Assembly (NCBI RefSeq): GCF_026790065.1
Contig: NZ_JALAMO010000012.1
Location: 84,484-148,483 of the forward strand
DNA: 64,000 bases
Direction: 5' to 3'
Source: Bacillus sp. N13C7
GTDB lineage: Bacteria > Bacillota > Bacilli > Bacillales > Bacillaceae
The position numbers and the translations under genes are program-made. Shown here in pieces: positions 9,472 through 17,348 of this stretch. Position 1 is the first letter of the stretch; every line of letters begins with the position of its first letter. The notes under the pieces were generated by a model. The model saw nothing but the letters and a program-made list of their open reading frames with translations, was not told the DNA's origin and did not search any database.

Positions 9472-9504
9472 AAATACCAAGGGTTTTGCGCTCTTGGTAT
9501 TTTT
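9472..9504 (+). terminator. ydeO terminator (ACCAAGG family)
   Basis: Imperfect stem AAATACCAAGgg / ..CTTGGTATTTTT with T-run, 52 bases after the ydeO stop. Confidence 0.75.
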
Positions 9505-9851
9505 ATGTTTGAAGACATTTCCGTCTCATCTACCAGTTTACATGTTGTTTCAATTTTAATGTGTAAATGGAGCAGCTTTGACAATGGATATCGGTAAATA
9601 ATGTAGGGGTCTCATCAGGAGGTTGATATGAAGGAATTATAAATATTTGATGTTCCAAATATAAGGGATTGTTTATATAAATAAAAGCTTATATAATGGC
9701 AGTGGCTAAGGAAACGCGGGGAGATACTCAGGTTTTCGTTTTCGGCGTTTTGATACTTAAGATAAACGGAGCGCTGCATATAGAGACGTATAATCATTTG
9801 GCGTATAGATGACGATTTGGTTATATATTGATTTGTGAAGGAGGAGTACAT
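9505..9851. other. Gene-poor stretch upstream of the arsenic operon
   Basis: Nothing long is encoded. Three things are visible. A TTGACA at about 9576 could be a -35. An AGGAGG-ATG start leads to only four codons (MKEL, stop) near 9629-9643, probably the stump of a deleted gene. A dyad TTATATAA-8-TTATATAA lies at 9673-9696. The aseR promoter must lie near the 3' part (GTATAAT at about 9788), but a clear ArsR operator was not found. Confidence 0.4.
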
Positions 9852-10187
9852 ATGACGATTGACGTTGCTGCGATGACTCGCTGTTTAAAAACACTAAGTG
9901 ATCAAACAAGGCTTATGATGATGACATTATTTCTTGAAAAAGAATATTGTGTCTGTCAATTGGTTGAGATGTTCGACATGAGCCAGCCCGCCATAAGCCA
10001 GCATTTGCGAAAATTAAAGAACGCAGGATTTGTGAACGAGGACAGAAGAGGGCAATGGCGTTATTATTCAATAAACAGATCATGTCCTGAGTTTGATACA
10101 TTGCAATTTCTTTTACAGCAAATCGATCAGGAGGACAAATGGTTAACTCACATCAAACAAAAGGAAACTCAAGCGTGTTGCCAGTAA
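9852..10187 (+). CDS. aseR: ArsR-type arsenite-responsive repressor
   Basis: 111 residues from ATG at 9852 after AAGGAGGAG; an upstream in-frame ATG is less likely. The winged helix is [20 protein letters not shown] to [17 protein letters not shown]. The metal-binding helix carries a Cys-Val-Cys pair ([11 protein letters not shown]), as in the classic ELCVCDL motif, with the third Cys replaced. An extra CC pair ends the protein (ACCQ). First gene of aseR-aseA-arsC; it should repress the operon and release on As(III) or Sb(III). In strain 168 this is ydeT. Confidence 0.88.
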   Translation: MTIDVAAMTRCLKTLSDQTRLMMMTLFLEKEYCVCQLVEMFDMSQPAISQHLRKLKNAGFVNEDRRGQWRYYSINRSCPEFDTLQFLLQQIDQEDKWLTHIKQKETQACCQ

Positions 10188-10199
10188 GGAGGCATTAGA

Positions 10200-11507
10200 T
10201 TGACTTCAGTCATTTTGGCTTTATTTATCTTTTTATTCACTTTAGTCTTGGTAATATGGCAGCCGAGAAACTTGTCTATAGGGTGGTCAGCCTGCGGAGG
10301 AGCTGTTTTGGCTCTAATAGCTGGAGTTGTCAGTTTTCAAGATGTATTAACGGTGACAGGCATTGTTTGGAATGCGACATTGGCTTTTGTGGCTATCATT
10401 ATTATCTCATTAATCCTCGATAACATCGGTTTCTTTGAATGGGCAGCGCTTCATATGGCGAAGGCTGCAAAAGGAAACGGTGTGCGCATGTTCGTTTATG
10501 TATCAATATTAGGGGCGGTAGTCGCTGCTTTATTTGCAAATGATGGTGCAGCTCTTATATTGACACCAATTGTATTAGCGATGGTCAGAGCTTTAAACTT
10601 CAATGAAAAATTGGTTTTTCCTTTTATCATTGCCAGCGGGTTTATTGCAGATACGACCTCGCTTCCGTTAGTAGTGAGCAATTTGGTTAACATCGTTTCA
10701 GCAGATTATTTTCATATTACGTTTATTGATTATGCATCCAGAATGATTGTCCCGAACTTGTTTTCGTTATTCGCGAGTATCATTGTACTGTACCTTTTCT
10801 TCAGAAAAAGCATACCAAAACGTTATGAGCTGACTGAGGTGAAAAAACCTGTAGAAGCCATAAAAGATCAATACATGTTCAAGCTGTCATGGTATATCTT
10901 AGGACTTCTGTTAGTTGGATACTTTGCAAGTGAATTCTTATCGATCCCTGTTTCAGTGGTAGCAGGGATCATTGCAATCTTTTTCTTAATGGCTGCAAAA
11001 AAGAGTCCGGCCGTTCATACCAAAAAAGTGCTGAAAGAAGCGCCGTGGGCTATCGTGTTCTTCTCAATTGGCATGTATGTTGTTGTGTATGGTGTCCGAA
11101 ATGCTGGATTGACAGATGTCCTTTCAGATGTGATTCAAGCCATGGCTGATCATGGATTATTTGCAGGTACGGTTGGAATGGGCTTTATCGCGGCGATTCT
11201 TTCTTCCGTTATGAATAACCTGCCGACTGTCATGATTGATGCATTGGCCATTGCCGGCACAGATACACATGGAATGATGAGAGAAGCGCTCATATACGCA
11301 AATGTCATCGGCTCAGATTTAGGACCTAAAATAACGCCGATTGGTTCCTTGGCGACACTATTATGGCTCCATGTCCTGTCACAAAAAGGTGTGAAGATTT
11401 CTTGGGGCACATACTTTAAAACAGGAATCATTCTCACAATCCCAACATTATTGATTACACTTGTCGGCCTGTATCTTTGGCTGATGATCATCCATTCATG
11501 TTCTTAA
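10200..11507 (+). CDS. aseA: ArsB-type arsenite efflux permease
   Basis: 435 residues, TTG start at 10200 behind TAAGGAGG. About eleven to twelve membrane segments. The ArsB/NhaD pattern is clear: [40 protein letters not shown], and [14 protein letters not shown] near residue 340. It exports arsenite or antimonite from the cytoplasm. It sits 12 bases after aseR and 15 before arsC, so the three are co-transcribed. Known as ydfA in strain 168. Confidence 0.92.
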   Translation: MTSVILALFIFLFTLVLVIWQPRNLSIGWSACGGAVLALIAGVVSFQDVLTVTGIVWNATLAFVAIIIISLILDNIGFFEWAALHMAKAAKGNGVRMFVYVSILGAVVAALFANDGAALILTPIVLAMVRALNFNEKLVFPFIIASGFIADTTSLPLVVSNLVNIVSADYFHITFIDYASRMIVPNLFSLFASIIVLYLFFRKSIPKRYELTEVKKPVEAIKDQYMFKLSWYILGLLLVGYFASEFLSIPVSVVAGIIAIFFLMAAKKSPAVHTKKVLKEAPWAIVFFSIGMYVVVYGVRNAGLTDVLSDVIQAMADHGLFAGTVGMGFIAAILSSVMNNLPTVMIDALAIAGTDTHGMMREALIYANVIGSDLGPKITPIGSLATLLWLHVLSQKGVKISWGTYFKTGIILTIPTLLITLVGLYLWLMIIHSCS

Positions 11508-11522
11508 AAGGAGAAGATAGAC

Positions 11523-11942
11523 ATGTCAAAGAAAACAATTTACTTTTTATGCACTGGTAACTCCTGCCGCAGCCAAATGGCTGAAGGATGGGGGAAAAAA
11601 TACCTTGGAGACAAGTGGAACGTGCACAGCGCAGGAATCGAGGCTCATGGCTTAAACCCTCATGCCGTCAAAGCAATGAAGGAAGCAGGGATTGATATTT
11701 CCGACCAAACCTCAGATATCATTGATCCGAACATTTTAAACAATGCTGATTTGGTTGTTACCCTCTGCGGTGATGCAGCTGACAAATGCCCAGTGACACC
11801 TCCGCATGTAAAACGCGAGCACTGGGGATTTGATGATCCTGCAAAAGCACAAGGAACAGATGAAGAAAAATGGGCGTTTTTCCAAAGAGTCCGTGATGAA
11901 ATTGGAGACCGCTTAAAACAGTTTGCTGAAACTGGGGAATAA
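11523..11942 (+). CDS. arsC: Thioredoxin-coupled arsenate reductase
   Basis: 139 residues. The P-loop CTGNSCRSQ holds nucleophile Cys10 and Arg16; the redox relay Cys82 and Cys89 is in [11 protein letters not shown]. All residues of the thioredoxin-dependent low-molecular-weight phosphatase type are present. It reduces As(V) to As(III) for export by AseA. In strain 168 I recall arsC only in the skin-element ars operon, with aseR-aseA lacking it, so its presence here makes a complete arsenate pathway. A strong terminator follows. Confidence 0.93.
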   Translation: MSKKTIYFLCTGNSCRSQMAEGWGKKYLGDKWNVHSAGIEAHGLNPHAVKAMKEAGIDISDQTSDIIDPNILNNADLVVTLCGDAADKCPVTPPHVKREHWGFDDPAKAQGTDEEKWAFFQRVRDEIGDRLKQFAETGE

Positions 11943-11983
11943 GACTCAGAAGAAAATTGATGGTCCATCAATGTGTTGTTCAA

Positions 11984-12021
11984 CAGGTGTCTGTAGGCTT
12001 AGTGCAGACACCTGTTTTTTT
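11984..12021 (+). terminator. Terminator of the arsenic operon
   Basis: Perfect 10-bp stem CAGGTGTCTG / CAGACACCTG with an 11-base loop, followed by a run of seven T. Confidence 0.9.
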
Positions 12022-12094
12022 ATTCTACTTGAAGGAAAGTTATTTAGCTTAGAGAAAGGAAAATTAATTTTGTTAACAGAATTTGAAGGGGGAA

Positions 12095-12883
12095 GATGTT
12101 ACAAAGGGGTTGTCTGTTTGCAGGAACTAATAAAATCCAAATATAACAGCTTGAAACATTTTGTCCTACATTTGTCTATTCAATATTAGACCAAACCATT
12201 CCGGGAGCTATTTATGTAGATAACCAAACATTCCCTAGATGTTTTTTGTAGGGACTGAATCAGGCATTTATTTTGTTGCGGGAGAAGAGGGGAATCAAGT
12301 TTTTAATGATTTCATTGCTGAATATTATGAAAAACAAAGGAATTCAACAAAGAGATTTACCCTTTTTTCTTCTAACGATACATGGGATAGCGTGATGAAA
12401 ACAATACTGAGAGACGACTTTAATCAAATAAGAAGAGCTGCATTTTCTTTTCAGCCAAAACCTTCGAAAACGGCTTTTCAGCTGCCAAAGGGGCTAGTGT
12501 TAAAAAGAATAGACGAAGACATCATTTCAAACAGTACAGCGTTTAACAGCGCTTATTACGAGGAGTATTGGAATTCTGCCACGCATTTTTTGGGAAATGG
12601 CTTTGGATTTGCCGTCGTACACGGCGATCATGTTGTTAGTGAGTGTACTTCTATCTTTTTAGGAAACAATCGAGCAGAAATGGATATCTATACACTTGAA
12701 GAATATAGAGGCATGGGCTTAGCTTATTGTGCAGGAAGTAAGTTTATAGAATATGGTCTGGAAAATGGGGTGACTCCTAGCTGGGATTGTGATGTTTGCA
12801 ACAATTCGTCTATTACATTGGCAGCTAAATTAGGCTTTAATACTCTATTTACTTTTCTGGATAATCGTAATGAAAGAACCTAA
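12095..12883 (+). pseudogene. ydfB: GNAT-type acetyltransferase (YdfB-like) broken by frameshifts
   Basis: The long open part, 12239-12883 (214 codons from MFFVGTESGIYFVAGEEG), matches the second part of a GNAT_acetyltr_2 enzyme, with the acetyl-CoA region EMDIYTLEEYRGMGLAYCAG and CDVCNNSSITLAAKLGF. Its expected N-terminus is present but in other frames: LIKSKYNSLKHFV (about 12122-12163) is followed in the next frame by TFVYSILDQTIPGAIYVDNQ (about 12169-12228), then the frame changes again near 12238. A start with GGGGGA-ATG at 12095 remains. At least two indels are needed to repair it, so it is probably dead. The last residues may also be altered. Confidence 0.75.
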
Positions 12884-12899
12884 AAAAGGTTCTTTTTTT
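12873..12899 (+). terminator. Terminator at the end of ydfB remnant
   Basis: Stem AAAGAACC / GGTTCTTT, loop of seven bases, followed by T-run; overlaps the last codons. Confidence 0.8.
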
Positions 12900-13035
12900 C
12901 ATTAAGAAGGAGAAATATAAAAACCTTGCGGATTGTTCGACCTGAAACTCGGTTAATGTTTTGAAAATGAAATGATAAACAATAAATACACATCAATGGC
13001 TTGTTGTTTTTAGCTAAAAAGGTGAAATGACTGTG

Positions 13036-13066
13036 TTGACTCTTACCTTCGAGGATACCTTAGTAT
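13036..13066 (+). promoter_or_regulatory. MerR-type promoter with 19-bp spacer
   Basis: TTGACT (13036-13041), a 19-bp spacer containing the dyad ACCTTCGAGGAT, then TAGTAT (13061-13066). Over-long spacers with a central dyad are the mark of promoters untwisted by MerR-family activators. The next gene is a MerR-family protein, so autoactivation is likely. Confidence 0.75.
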
Positions 13067-13091
13067 AAGAGCATGGAAAGGGGGAATTGAA

Positions 13092-13835
13092 GTGTATACC
13101 GTTCGTGAAGTTGCTAAGTTAGCTCACACCACAGTGAAGACGTTACATTACTATCACAAATTAGGCCTTTTGATTCCGGAGCAAATGACGGAAGCAGGCT
13201 ATCATTTATACGGAAAAAAGGATATCGAACGATTGCAGCAAATCCTTTTTTACAAAGAACTGGATTTGCCTCTCAAAGATATTAAACAATTATTAGATGG
13301 AGAAACCGATAGAGAAAGTATGCTGATCCAGCAAAAATATTTATTAGAACAAAAAATCGATCGGTTGAAAGGACTGGTTAAGACAATCAATTCCTCGATC
13401 AAAAGCGCCAAAGAAGGAGTCGATTTAGACATGGAAGCAATGTTTAAAGGTTTTGAAACTGAAGAAGAATGGGAAGAAGCCTTAAAAGACCAAAATGAAC
13501 ATTTGAAAAAAGAGTATGAGTTTGACTTATCAAATGAAACCATTGATGTAGAAGCAATGAACGATTCTGCCATAGAAGCGCAGTCATTTAATGAAGACAT
13601 GGTTCGATTCCTGCAAGAAGGTCTCTCTCCAAACGATGCAACCGTTTTGAATCGTGTAAAAGAACATTTATCCTTTTTAAGAAAAAAGGGGCATCCATCA
13701 TCACCGCAAGACTTTCTAAATCAAACAGAGTTTTTCATCGTTGATGAGTTTCATAGAAATATGCTTGAGCAATTGCAAACAGGTTACGCTTATTTCCTAA
13801 ATAAAGCAGCAGCTAATTTGGCAAATATAAAATAG
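13092..13835 (+). CDS. MerR-family activator with TipAS-type drug-binding domain (Mta/TipA-like)
   Basis: 247 residues from GTG at 13092 after AAAGGGGG. Residues 1-70 are a MerR winged helix (MYTVREVAKLAHTTVKTLHY, YHKLGLLIPE). A coiled coil spans ~75-115 (QKYLLEQKIDRLKGLVKTIN). Residues ~120-245 match the TipAS domain (MFKGFETEEEWEEALKD; AANLANIK end). Such proteins bind thiopeptides or other drugs and activate their own promoter and efflux genes. No target gene is adjacent; the EamA remnant just downstream is broken. I do not recall this gene at this place in strain 168. Confidence 0.82.
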   Translation: MYTVREVAKLAHTTVKTLHYYHKLGLLIPEQMTEAGYHLYGKKDIERLQQILFYKELDLPLKDIKQLLDGETDRESMLIQQKYLLEQKIDRLKGLVKTINSSIKSAKEGVDLDMEAMFKGFETEEEWEEALKDQNEHLKKEYEFDLSNETIDVEAMNDSAIEAQSFNEDMVRFLQEGLSPNDATVLNRVKEHLSFLRKKGHPSSPQDFLNQTEFFIVDEFHRNMLEQLQTGYAYFLNKAAANLANIK

Positions 13836-13904
13836 CATCCCTCATAAGCCGCTTTTACCCAGTTTCAAAAGAGGTTTATAAATGAAATTGTAAGCATAAA
13901 AATG

Positions 13905-13932
13905 AGATACCAAACAATGTTGGTATCTTTTT
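13905..13932 (+). terminator. Terminator (ACCAA type) after the TipA-like gene
   Basis: Perfect 9-bp stem AGATACCAA / TTGGTATCT with a six-base loop and T-run. Confidence 0.8.
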
Positions 13933-13934
13933 CT

Positions 13935-14395
13935 TTAGAGTTTTTTAATCCTTTTAGAAGAAACATGGGGGATTAAAATCTGATTCGTTTTATTTCCTTT
14001 AAGGTAGGTAAAACACACTCCGCTGACTGTCACCACCCCGCCTAGCAGGGAGAGGAGTACGGGTATTTCACCTATCCACAACCAAGAAATAAGCAAGGCT
14101 AAAGCCGGTGTTGCATAAAGCGAAAGGGTTGCTTCTGATGAGCCGACGAGTGAAGTGACATATGCAAGGGCAAAGTATGGCACAATGGTTGGCAATAAAC
14201 CTAAATAAACAATGGACAATGTTGCGTTCATGGAAGCGTTCATCATCTCTCCGCCTAAGCCTGGCAGAAACATAAGCATAGGTATTGTTCCGCCCCAAAA
14301 TGAAAATGTAACGAATCGGATAAAGCCATATTTTTTTATATAGCGGGGTTAAAAAACGAAATAAATACTCTCCGAAAAAGCGGCCAGCAGGATGA
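13935..14395 (-). pseudogene. ydfC: EamA-family transporter remnant (ydfC-like), C-terminal part only
   Basis: The minus strand reads the second half of an EamA transporter: LFILLAAFSESIYFVF, a TAA stop near 14348-14350, then PRYIKKYGFIRFVTFSFWGG and MLMFLPGLGGEM through to SLLGGVVTVSGVCFTYL at the C-terminus. The stop sits inside an otherwise continuous frame, so it is a nonsense mutation. The N-terminal half is absent: at about 14400 the sequence changes directly into the end of a MocR-type gene on the other strand. Confidence 0.8.
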
Positions 14396-14419
14396 ACAAA
14401 GAATGTTGCAACATGGAAT

Positions 14420-14683
14420 GTGCCTAAGGGAGGATTCTTTATCTGGATCAAAATATTGCCTGCAATATCAATGAAGTTACTTTATACGAAAGCCTTATCA
14501 AAAGGGATTCTTCTTAATCTCGGCAGTATTTATGCTCGGGAAAAAGGGAATTATATTCGCTTATCATATGCTTATGCATCACTGGAAGATCTTCAAAAAG
14601 GGATTTATGAATTGGGCTTGATGATTAAAGAATTGGCCAGCAGGCAGTATTTATCCAATCCTAAAAAAAGAGATCAAGCTTAA
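14420..14683 (+). pseudogene. ydfD: C-terminal fragment of a MocR-type regulator (ydfD-like)
   Basis: Reads MPKGGFFIWIKILPAIS, then ALSKGILLNLGSIYARE and NYIRLSYAYASLEDLQKGIY, which is the last ~85 residues of the aminotransferase-like domain of MocR/GabR regulators. The DNA-binding domain and most of the PLP domain are missing. It abuts the ydfC remnant. In strain 168 ydfC and ydfD are divergent neighbours, so one deletion took both 5' parts and the shared promoter region. Confidence 0.82.
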
Positions 14684-14747
14684 TGTTCGCTTGATCTGGC
14701 GAGTTTCCTCTATAAATAGATCAAGTCTTAGCTTGGTCTTAAAAAGA

Positions 14748-15368
14748 TCATGTTTCTGAACGAAAGGTCTTCCCTACTTCTCTGCCTAAACCAAAATAAT
14801 GTCTAAAATTATAGATAAGCGGGCTCCATTTAGAGGGGTTGATATGGTTTTCGTTTAATATGATTCTTTCCTCGGCGTGAACATGTAACGCCTGTGTCTC
14901 TACAATCGCAAAAGATGATTCATATTCTGGAATCCGAATATGTTTTACCTCAGCTTCAATATGGATGGGGCATTCTTTAATGCGTGTAGGTAAAACTGTT
15001 TTTGATTGCAAAGCTGTTAACCCTGCTGCCTCGTATTTTTCTTTTTTATATGTAAACCCGAGCTGTTTCTTTAAAGGCGGAATATCCTTTTTTCCGCTAT
15101 AGGATGAAATTCTTTCAACGTTTTCCCATAAATCAGGGCCGGGTAAGTTTATGACACATTCTTTGTGTCTATTTATGTTTTCAATCGCTTTTCCTCCCAG
15201 GCCTATTCCAAGGACAATATAGTTTCCAAGAGCCCAAGAAGAAGACATAGGACTAATATTAGTGGTTCCATCCTCATTCAATGTGGAAAGAAGAAATGTT
15301 GAGGTTCCATAATACATGATGTTTGGTTTGATTTCTTTAAAATGAAGAGTGTCTTGTTCAATATTCAA
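14748..15368 (-). CDS. ydfE: Flavin reductase-like, FMN-binding split-barrel protein
   Basis: 206 residues, TTG start at 15368 behind GGAGGGA. It matches the flavin-reductase-domain family: STFLLSTLNEDGTTNISPMS near the N-terminus, LGIGLGGKAIENINRHKECV, and IPEYESSFAIVETQALHVH. It probably binds FMN and reduces it, or a bound substrate, with NAD(P)H. It is divergent from ydfF across an 89-base gap holding a 12-bp inverted repeat, so YdfF is the likely regulator. Confidence 0.82.
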   Translation of the reverse strand: MNIEQDTLHFKEIKPNIMYYGTSTFLLSTLNEDGTTNISPMSSSWALGNYIVLGIGLGGKAIENINRHKECVINLPGPDLWENVERISSYSGKKDIPPLKKQLGFTYKKEKYEAAGLTALQSKTVLPTRIKECPIHIEAEVKHIRIPEYESSFAIVETQALHVHAEERIILNENHINPSKWSPLIYNFRHYFGLGREVGKTFRSET

Positions 15369-15390
15369 TGCTTATCCCTCCTTGTCATCA

Positions 15391-15445
15391 TTACATTCAT
15401 ATTGTAAAGGTTTAACATTTCAACTATCATCGAAATATGAATGTA
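15391..15445. promoter_or_regulatory. Inverted-repeat operator candidate between ydfE and ydfF
   Basis: Perfect 12-bp inverted repeat TACATTCATATT (15392-15403) and AATATGAATGTA (15434-15445), 30 bases apart, in the divergent gap. The second arm abuts the ydfF ribosome binding site. Likely binding site for the ArsR-type YdfF; inferred from position and symmetry only. Confidence 0.6.
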
Positions 15446-15457
15446 AGGAGGAAAAAC

Positions 15458-16138
15458 ATGAATCCTAATATTGCCAAAATCTCTTCGCTGCTATCTGATC
15501 CCTCGCGTTCTTCCATTCTTCTCAGCCTAATGGATGGAAGGATACACCCTGCGGGAGAGCTTGCATATCTCGCTAATATTAAACCTCAAACCGCAAGTTT
15601 TCACCTGAATAAATTGCTTGAAGCAAAGCTGATTAGCGTAGAGAAGCATGGAAGGCATCGGTATTACAGGTTGTCTAACTCAGATGCTGCAAACATGATC
15701 GAACAATTGCTTCATATTGCGCCTGAAGCCAAAGTCACATCTTTAAAGGATTCAAAAGAGAAAAGGGACATGCATTTCGCCCGCACCTGTTATGATCATT
15801 TGGCGGGTTATGTGGGCGTACAAATTACAAATTCACTCGTTGAGCAAGGGATGTTAAAAAAAATTGATGTAAACTTTAAGGTGACGTCAGAGGGATCTTT
15901 GTTCTTTTCGAATTTAGGCATCCACGAAGAGCAGCAGCGAAGTAAGAGGAGAGCATTTGCCTGCTGCTGTTTGGATTGGAGTGAGCGGCAACATCATATT
16001 GCAGGGGCGTCAGGAAATGCCCTATTGGTGCGAATGTTAGAAGAAGAATGGATCGTTCGTATGCCGAAAACGAGGGCGATTAGGATTACACAAAGCGGGA
16101 AAATCGCATTGGATAAATACTTCAAAGTGAATATTTAG
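15458..16138 (+). CDS. ydfF: ArsR-family regulator with C-terminal extension
   Basis: 226 residues from ATG at 15458 directly behind TAAGGAGG; an upstream in-frame ATG at 15437 lies before that site and is rejected. Winged helix: ISSLLSDPSRSSILLSLMDG and NIKPQTASFHLNKLLEAKLI. The C-terminal ~120 residues (HFARTCYDHLAGYVGVQITN; FACCCLDWSERQHHIAGASG) contain a CCC cluster that could sense a reactive compound; this is inference. Divergent from ydfE, its probable target. Confidence 0.85.
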   Translation: MNPNIAKISSLLSDPSRSSILLSLMDGRIHPAGELAYLANIKPQTASFHLNKLLEAKLISVEKHGRHRYYRLSNSDAANMIEQLLHIAPEAKVTSLKDSKEKRDMHFARTCYDHLAGYVGVQITNSLVEQGMLKKIDVNFKVTSEGSLFFSNLGIHEEQQRSKRRAFACCCLDWSERQHHIAGASGNALLVRMLEEEWIVRMPKTRAIRITQSGKIALDKYFKVNI

Positions 16139-16164
16139 GGAACTTTTTATTAAGAGAATGAGAA

Positions 16165-16200
16165 AGAAGGAGTAAGATTCGTTAAAATCTTACTCCTTCT
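16165..16200. terminator. Bidirectional terminator between ydfF and ydfG
   Basis: Perfect stem AGAAGGAGTAAGATT / AATCTTACTCCTTCT, six-base loop, between two convergent genes. T-richness is modest on both sides. Confidence 0.75.
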
Positions 16201-16202
16201 CA

Positions 16203-16646
16203 TTATCTTGAAGTTGCTTGATTCCCCATTGCAATAGAGATGCGATTCCAACTGTTTATCTGATTGATGATGAGAACTAGGTCAACATATTGTTTTTCAT
16301 CATAATGTTCCCGCACTCGATGATAGAGCTCATCAGGAACCCTTTTAGATGGAATGAGCGTGATGTGTTCAGATAGTTCGAGCGCTGCTTTCTCTTCAGG
16401 TGAATAAAAATCACATTCATTCCAAGCAGGTAAGCAGTAAATTCGCTGTTCCGTTTCCCCCATTTTGCGGGCATCAGAAGTATGCATATCTAAGCAGAAA
16501 GCACACCCGTTTATTTGAGAAACTCTGATTTTAATTAGCTCCCTCGTCAATCGGTTAATTGAAGATTGTTTCGTGTATTTCTCCATATCCATCATCATCT
16601 TCATACCTTCAGGTGCAACATCATAGTAGGACACTCTTTGACTCAT
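16203..16646 (-). CDS. ydfG: Carboxymuconolactone decarboxylase / AhpD-like protein
   Basis: 147 residues. The AhpD signature INGCAFCLDMHTSDARK carries the redox Cys-x-x-Cys and the following His, and LIPSKRVPDELYHRVREHYD is typical of the family. It is probably a small alkyl-hydroperoxidase-like peroxidase; the partner reductant is unknown. ATG 16646 has AGGAG upstream. Convergent with ydfF. Confidence 0.87.
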   Translation of the reverse strand: MSQRVSYYDVAPEGMKMMMDMEKYTKQSSINRLTRELIKIRVSQINGCAFCLDMHTSDARKMGETEQRIYCLPAWNECDFYSPEEKAALELSEHITLIPSKRVPDELYHRVREHYDEKQYVDLVLIINQINSWNRISIAMGNQATSR

Positions 16647-16731
16647 AAGGCAAGACTCCTTTCCTTAAGATACATAAATTGTATCCCGGCATTGATTATT
16701 TTACCAATGTACAGTTTGTATGGCGTCTATT

Positions 16732-16905
16732 TTACCACCTTTTGGCAAGAAGCTGCTTTGAATAAAAGTAAGGATAGCCAACAATGATGAGAGGAGCTGC
16801 TAATGCAAGGAGTATCCATGAACCTGAGTGACTGTCTCTAATGACCCCAATGAATATACAAGTACCAATTAGAAAATATAAAAAAACACCTAAAAACCAA
16901 TACAT
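16732..16905 (-). CDS. Small membrane protein, 57 residues
   Basis: ATG at 16905 with AGAGGA upstream (an ATG two codons before sits too close to that site). The frame MYWFLGVFLYFLIGTCIFIG, then SGSWILLALAAPLIIVGYPY gives two clear membrane segments joined by a short polar loop (VIRDSHSGS) and a basic tail (KRW). No homologue recognised. It is 86 bases upstream of ydfG on the same strand and could share its transcript. Confidence 0.5.
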   Translation of the reverse strand: MYWFLGVFLYFLIGTCIFIGVIRDSHSGSWILLALAAPLIIVGYPYFYSKQLLAKRW

Positions 16906-17348
16906 ATTCATTCCTCTTTTTCTTTACACGTTCTATTTGATTGAGCATCTTTGTTTCTATGCTCATCTGTTTCTTCGTTCACATTGCTTAATCGATCAAG
17001 GCACTGATTTCTTAACACTTTCTCAGTTCGAATTCCTTTTCTTTTTAATGATAAAATGGTGAGATCAATCGATTTCAATGATGATCATTCCTTCAATGAA
17101 TAGTGAGTTCCTCATTATTTTAAATGTAAAGTTGGAAAGATAAAACGTACATAAAGGCAGAATGCTTATGTACCTTTGGGCAATGCTCGTATGTTGGGAA
17201 CATCTAATGGTTCACAGCACCTTGGTATTGTTGTGTTCCTTCTCTTCCTATAAAATGATTGGATAAATGTGTGTTGCACGTTCAATGAAATGGGTTCTAT
17301 TTTCATTAGTCTCTGTTCGGTTAAACTGGTAAAGGAAGTGGATAAGGT
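16906..17348. other. Intergenic stretch before ydfH with inverted repeat
   Basis: No gene is supported. It contains the inverted repeat GTACATAA (17147-17154) / TTATGTAC (17166-17173). On the minus strand GCCCAAAGGTAC (17181-17170) differs at one position from the 12-mer that occurs twice before ydfJ. It may hold the ydfHI promoter and an autoregulatory site. Confidence 0.35.

Noticed and set aside
11923..12189. 88-codon frame over the arsC terminator
   Set aside because: Reads through a strong terminator; its end only coincides with a piece of the ydfB remnant.
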